From Galaxea fascicularis (lineage: Eukaryota; Cnidaria; Anthozoa; Scleractinia; Euphylliidae), in contig OX419347.1 of the NCBI GenBank assembly GCA_948470475.1, positions 15,575,175 through 15,639,174 of the forward strand: a stretch of DNA of 64,000 bases. Direction: 5' to 3'. A program made the position numbers and the translations under genes. How positions within the stretch are numbered: the stretch's first letter is position 1; the number at the start of each line of letters is the position of its first letter. Positions 61,430 through 64,000 of this stretch are shown here, piece after piece. The notes under the pieces were generated by a model. It saw only the letters and a list, made by a program, of their open reading frames with translations, had not been told where the DNA came from and made no database searches.

Positions 61430-62008
61430 ATGGCTGTCTTTGCCTCATTTAACGTTAATGGTTTGAGGGACACAGGCAAAAGGGAGGCCTTTTTGCAGTG
61501 GTTGAGCCACTTTTCTGTGGATTTTGTGGCTTTGCAAGAAACGCATGTTGTCTCCCCTCAGGAGTGTCGGTCGTGGTTTTCTGCGGCTGGTTTTTCCTTT
61601 TTGGCCTCGGTGGGGTCAGTTGATTCTTGTGGTACTGTTTTGTTGTATAAGTCTATGTATAACCTTGTTCGGTCCTGGTCAGATGATCAGGGGCGTTTTG
61701 TGATGGGGGAATTTTCTTTTCATGGGGTTACGTTTCGTGTTGTGTCTTTGTATGCCCCTAATAGGAATCCTGAGCGGGAGGAGTTTTATGAGTATTGCGT
61801 TGATTGTGTTGATCCTGCGGTTCCGACGGTTTTGTGTGGAGACTTCAATGCGGTTTTTAATAGGGCCACTGATAGGAGGGGGTCGGATGGCATTGCTGGT
61901 GGTAGGGAGAGCTGTGAGGCTCTTTCTTCTGTCTTTCGTAAGTGCTGTGTGGTTGATGCCTGGCGTACTCTTCATCCTGCCTCTCGCTCCTTTTCTTGGA
62001 TGCGGCAC
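61430..62008 (+). pseudogene. LINE ORF2 fragment: apurinic-type endonuclease domain
   Basis: From the ATG at 61430: MAVFASFNVNGLRDTGKREA, then VDFVALQETHVVS (catalytic Glu in QETH), VVSLYAPNRNPE, and TVLCGDFNAVFNRATDRRGS (catalytic Asp/Asn in GDFN), ending SRSFSWMRH. This is the EEP endonuclease that nicks target DNA in LINE retrotransposition. About 193 residues are intact without stops, after which the frame enters unrelated sequence at 62009. The reverse-transcriptase domain is missing. Confidence 0.88.
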
Positions 62009-62945
62009 GTATCTGTCACCTGTTTGTCCCTTGTTCTACCGGAAAGGAAACAAACCGACCAGCCAATCTCAGCTTAGCATAACCGCACCTTATACGCGTA
62101 GATGATCTAATAAACGACTTCTTTCACCTACAGGGGACATTTCTTTTGCTCTGATTGTCTCGCCTTGACCGATTATTGTCTCTTGTTTAGGATCTACCAT
62201 AAGCTTGAAAACAGCCAGGCCGTTCATTGTGAAGAAACCACTTACCGTTTCGTGTTAAGGTTTAAAAGCAGCAGTTAGTGATTTTCACTTGAAAGAAGAA
62301 TAGTTTACCTGAACTGCATCATTGGGTGTTTTCACTGTCCTCCCGTCGTCTTCCTGGTGGTGTCTGGTCCCGGTTGCATCTTCCTGTGAGGAAGGTAAAT
62401 TCGTGACTTAAGAGCTAAACATGTAAGAACTAAATCCAATATATGACGATGAAGGAAACGTCAGCGGACAATGAAGATCACATTCGAAGTTAAACAAGTG
62501 TTGCGTACATGATACTACCAGTCGGTGGTTGGCTTCCAGCCTCTACTTGAGAATGAGGAGACAAAATGAAATGAAACGTATTGCAGAGATGGTTAGTTTT
62601 GATTTATGGGAAATGGCCGCTCTTATTGGTGAGTGTAGGCAGAGTATGTGTTTGTAAATGCATCACCTCATTCTCCTGTACCTCCTTCCCCTTCTCTTTA
62701 TCACCTTTAAAAGCTATTAATAAAAATAACACGACATTTATTAGGGCTCATACACTTACTATTTCCAGACATTCTTACCCTTAGCCAAGGAAATAAAATA
62801 ACCTGTTGCAATAAAGACGCTTATAAAATAAAAAGGGGCATATCGTTTTGGCCTGGCTAATTCTAAATACTTAAAATGGTTTTTACATATCAAATGAAGA
62901 ATAATCTCGCAGTTGTGAACGCAATTTATGTAATTAAAAATTCGG
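62009..62945. other. no gene seen
   Basis: The sequence right of the LINE break shows no reverse-transcriptase motifs, TIRs or conserved exons. 62888-62945 is the left part of the repeat that also occurs at 38853. Confidence 0.5.
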
Positions 62946-62991
62946 GACTTCAACGGGGTTTGAAGCCTTGACGTTGCGATAACGGTGCGAT

Positions 62992-63017
<26 letters not shown>
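62946..63017 (-). repeat. tRNA-like SINE head (72 nt)
   Basis: On -, GGCTTCA opens and TGAAGTC closes a seven-pair acceptor stem with one G-T pair. GCTC/GAGC forms the D stem inside TAGCTCAGTTGG (box A). CTTCAAACCCC resembles box B. The anticodon and T stems are badly mismatched, so it is not a working tRNA gene. Flanking 'tcaaatgaagaat' matches 38853-38972, indicating a tRNA-derived SINE family. Confidence 0.7.
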
Positions 63018-63029
<12 letters not shown>

Positions 63030-63095
63030 GGCAGGTCGATTGTAGGTTCATAGGTTCCCGTGGAAGGAATGAGTGTGAATGATATATGAGATAAA

Positions 63096-63438
63096 TCATA
63101 TATTTTTACATAGTTGGAGTGTCACAAAAAACAATTTTAGATCAAGCCTGATGTGCGCACCTTTTAGGTCCTCCTCACTGATGACAAACAACTTCTGGTT
63201 GGATTTCAGCCTCGAAGGCTGACTGATTTTACGGTCCGCACAGTAGTCGAGTAATGTTTGGTCCCTGGGTAATGCATCTCCATTGTAAGTGACGAGAGCT
63301 AAGGGCAGGACCGGTAGTTTTGGTCGAGGGATAACAGTCGATGCCTCCTGTAAGATCGCATCAACGTTCTTCTCACTGTTATGGGTTTTAAAGAAGGCAC
63401 CCTGGCGTGTTTTCAAACAACCACGATAGAACCGTAAT
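63096..63438 (-). CDS. unrecognised ORF, about 110 aa
   Basis: The open frame contains CLKTRQGAFFKTHNSEKNVD, VIPRPKLPVLPLALVTYNGD, then DQTLLDYCADRKISQPSRLK. It has no ATG at the usual place and is open upstream to about 63438, so it may be an exon. The last 15 residues look like intron. Function unknown. Confidence 0.3.
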
Positions 63439-63585
63439 TTTAGTATGTGAAAAGGTTATTCAAAAAACAATCCAACTATATACAGGATAAAAAGTACAGA
63501 ATCGCAGAAGTAAATACAGTAGTAAATACAGAATAAATTACAGAGTTAAATCATGAAACAAACAAAGTAAATTCCAAATACAATT

Positions 63586-64000
63586 TTAAGATCGAGGTTT
63601 TTTACGTGCCTTAAGCGAGGAGAAAGTATAACCATGAGATAACGCATATTGTTCAGCAAAAACTTCTAGAGATACGAGAAATTCAGTAGAGCCGGGAGAT
63701 CCACGACATCGTTCAAAAACAGAGTCATTAAGTGCATGTCCAACATAATTAATAACATGTCGAAGACGAGGAATCTTCGGTGCAAGTTTACGAAGTTCAA
63801 GGACTGTAGTACTAGGGTTAGGCTTCTGGTAGAAAATCTGATTCGGAGTAAGACTTTTCTTACGAGCATCAAAGGCAGCTATCTCATCACGAGTGGCTGA
63901 ACAAACAGATGGCACAGAAACAACTGGAGCAACAACCGAAGCGGAAGAAGCTGAAGAAACAGGCGGAGCAGGAACAGGAGACTTATCAACCGGAGCAACA
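63586..64000 (-). CDS. unrecognised protein, 5'-partial at window edge
   Basis: Open from the right edge to a stop at 63586, at least 137 aa. It begins Pro/Ser/Ala/Val-rich (SPVPAPPVSSASSASVVAPV). Then come SATRDEIAAFDARKK, LELRKLAPKIPRLRHVINYV, CRGSPGSTEFLVSLEVFAEQ and a basic end KARKKPRS. I do not recognise it. The biased N-terminal part and its position beside SINE sequence leave open a retroelement Gag. Confidence 0.4.
   Translation of the reverse strand, partial: VAPVDKSPVPAPPVSSASSASVVAPVVSVPSVCSATRDEIAAFDARKKSLTPNQIFYQKPNPSTTVLELRKLAPKIPRLRHVINYVGHALNDSVFERCRGSPGSTEFLVSLEVFAEQYALSHGYTFSSLKARKKPRS

Larger units (their letters stand above)
58690..62008 (+). mobile_element. non-LTR retrotransposon (LINE), truncated at the 3' end
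   Basis: Order: a T-rich leader (58735-59410), a Gag-like ORF1 with zinc knuckles (59415-60520), a spacer (60521-61429), and an ORF2 beginning with an APE-type endonuclease (61430-62008). The coding match stops at WMRH and no reverse transcriptase follows. The leader has an approximately 250 bp internal duplication: 'ggcctgcctccccttgttgg' at 58836 and 'gcctgcatcccctggttggg' at 59087, each preceded by 'ttgcttaactttttc/g'. Bias to T/G on the + strand separates the element from its surroundings. Confidence 0.8.

Noticed and set aside
62946..63017. functional tRNA gene
   Set aside because: Acceptor and D stems are good but anticodon and T stems are mismatched, and the flanks match a dispersed repeat.
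58041..63915. homology between VCSATKRR (58041 ORF) and VCSATRDE (63586 ORF)
   Set aside because: Only about five residues agree in a row and the rest diverges, so it is probably chance.

Overview
This window is nuclear DNA from an intron-rich animal. Seven conserved eukaryotic genes have canonical GT-AG introns and animal-type products, and the gaps and introns are packed with short inverted-repeat transposons (MITEs), foldback elements, tRNA-like SINE fragments and LINE relics. The genome style (compact exons, AT-rich introns, TTAA-flanked MITEs, GC-rich palindromic repeats) suggests a cnidarian, probably an anthozoan such as a coral. That placement is inference; no rRNA or mitochondrial marker is present. 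No operons, CRISPR arrays or bacterial features were seen.

Layout. 1-5 kb: 3' part of a MAP-kinase-interacting kinase (MNK) on +, its 5' exons outside the window. 6.3-12.9 kb: complete glutaryl-CoA dehydrogenase (GCDH) on -, convergent with MNK. 13.2-23.4 kb: complete CHERP splicing factor on +, divergent from GCDH across a 382 bp shared promoter. 25.0-32.4 kb: SKP2 F-box/LRR protein on +, with an E2F octamer just upstream of its ATG. 34.0-41.4 kb: LMBRD2-like multi-pass membrane protein on -, convergent with SKP2. 42.3-47.4 kb: an ER-targeted protein on + with a thioredoxin fold, no CxxC and a TDEL tail. 50.1-52.5 kb: holocytochrome c-type synthase (HCCS) on -. 53-64 kb is gene-poor: a TIR element containing a small two-exon ORF, several MITEs, an approximately 230 bp repeat in three copies, a 3'-truncated LINE carrying a Gag-like zinc-knuckle ORF and an endonuclease ORF, and unrecognised ORFs that run off the right edge.

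Exon models were built by hand from splice sites and phase. GCDH (423 aa), CHERP (827 aa), SKP2 (435 aa), LMBRD2 (703 aa), the thioredoxin-fold protein (493 aa) and HCCS (281 aa) each sum to a whole number of codons ending in a stop. One SKP2 exon (26205-26319) and the GCDH exon 1 donor are tentative.

The genes are ordinary housekeeping and regulatory genes with no common pathway: translation control (MNK), lysine/tryptophan catabolism (GCDH), mRNA splicing (CHERP), cell-cycle ubiquitination (SKP2), membrane signalling (LMBRD2), ER lumen (TDEL protein) and cytochrome c maturation (HCCS). The less ordinary content is mostly in the repeats: a five-unit tandem array of a TTAA-flanked MITE, a MITE that abuts a splice donor, a 50 bp perfect palindrome, a 6-bp-TSD MITE, an intronic cluster of E2F-like octamers, and a LINE truncated at its 3' rather than its 5' end.
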